Assembly (NCBI GenBank): GCA_001510575.1
Contig: LNGK01000003.1
Span: forward strand, 440,883 to 504,882
DNA from: Knoxdaviesia capensis
Taxonomy: Eukaryota; Ascomycota; Sordariomycetes; Microascales; Gondwanamycetaceae
Length of the DNA stretch: 64,000 nucleotides
Direction: 5' to 3'
Below the pieces are notes generated by a model that was not told the DNA's origin, ran no database searches, and was given only the letters and a program-made list of their open reading frames with translations. The position numbers were made by a program, and so were the translations under genes. Numbering within the stretch: position 1 is the stretch's first letter; each line of letters starts with the position of its first letter. This document shows positions 63,664 to 64,000 of the stretch, in pieces.

Positions 63664-64000
63664 GTTGGGATGACGTGGAAAAAGGAAATCAGGTGGTGAA
63701 GGAAGAAGAGGAAGAGAGAGACGATTGAGGAGAGCTTAGGGTTTAGGGTTCGTCCCATGTACGTCACGAAAAATGGGTGGATTCATTCTTTTGGGCCAAA
63801 ATTGCGAACTCGGCTGACTAACCAGAGTGAAGCGGACAGTAAAGAGAAAGGCGGCCGCGATCCGCCTTTCGGTGGCCCTTCATCTTATCCTCTTCGCTTC
63901 TCCCATGCAGCCAGTCCAATTCTTCCGTTGATGTTGATGTTGATATCATATGGTATATACCACTACCTACATACACACCGTGCTGTGCATAAGCCACCCG
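62951..64000. other. Right end, upstream of the VanZ-like gene
   Basis: Contains GA runs at 63316-63338 and about 63613-63662, and a double telomere-type box at 63736-63750. Only short unrecognised frames; no gene is called. Confidence 0.6.

Noticed and set aside
1..64000. Secondary-metabolite or degradative gene cluster
   Set aside because: The xylanase, GH3 relic and phosphoesterase are close together, but there is no cluster regulator, and the neighbours are unrelated housekeeping genes.

Overview
The window is 64 kb of nuclear chromosome from a filamentous ascomycete (Pezizomycotina). Three things point there. Genes are split by short GT-AG introns with CTAAC/CTGAC branch sites. Coding sequence is GC-rich, with G/C strongly preferred at third codon positions. 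The gene set is typical: secreted GH10 xylanase and GH3 beta-glucosidase, a fungal amidoligase, an Ace2/Swi5 factor, CaM kinase I, a Spt10-type acetyltransferase and a Nab3-like RNA-binding protein. The class (Eurotiomycetes or Sordariomycetes) cannot be fixed from the sequence alone. I see no CRISPR array, rRNA gene, secure tRNA, intact transposon or secondary-metabolite cluster.

Gene density is low: 15 intact gene models and one pseudogene, separated by spacers of up to 4 kb full of microsatellites, homopolymers and purine/pyrimidine tracts. From left to right: a gene-free left end; a putative amidoligase (3.9-5.2 kb, +); a decayed GH3 beta-glucosidase (5.3-7.3 kb, -); a GH10 xylanase (8.6-10.0 kb, +) converging on a secreted metallophosphoesterase (10.3-11.6 kb, -); a 4-kb spacer; an MFS anion:cation symporter (15.7-17.8 kb, +); chaperonin subunit CCT7 (18.7-20.8 kb, +) converging on a Spt10-like gene (21.8-23.8 kb, -); mitoribosomal uS2m (25.8-27.4 kb, -); a CBS/PB1 protein (28.3-30.6 kb, -); an Ace2/Swi5 zinc-finger factor (34.5-37.3 kb, +); eIF2A (39.9-42.3 kb, -); an uncharacterised Gln/Pro-rich protein (44.9-45.9 kb, -); a small ankyrin protein (47.0-47.9 kb, -); CaM kinase I (48.9-50.1 kb, -); an ICT1-like mitochondrial GGQ protein (51.4-52.3 kb, -) divergent from a Nab3-like gene (53.2-55.8 kb, +); a repeat-rich AT-richer block (56-59 kb); a ferric-reductase/NOX-type oxidoreductase (59.6-61.4 kb, +); and a VanZ-like membrane protein (62.1-63.0 kb, -).

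There is no single pathway. The left 12 kb is secretory and nutritional (plant-cell-wall sugars, phosphate). The rest is mostly housekeeping: protein folding, cytosolic and mitochondrial translation, histone-gene regulation, RNA processing and signalling. The points most worth follow-up are the ankyrin gene whose start codon exists only after splicing, the over-representation of TTAGGGTT boxes (including a palindromic pair in a divergent promoter), the orphan amidoligase with an altered GxExE motif, the decayed GH3 gene beside an intact xylanase, a GC-AG intron in CCT7, and the uncharacterised conserved protein at 44.9 kb. I found no convincing new multi-gene system. All intron positions were inferred by eye from splice signals, frame and remembered family motifs.
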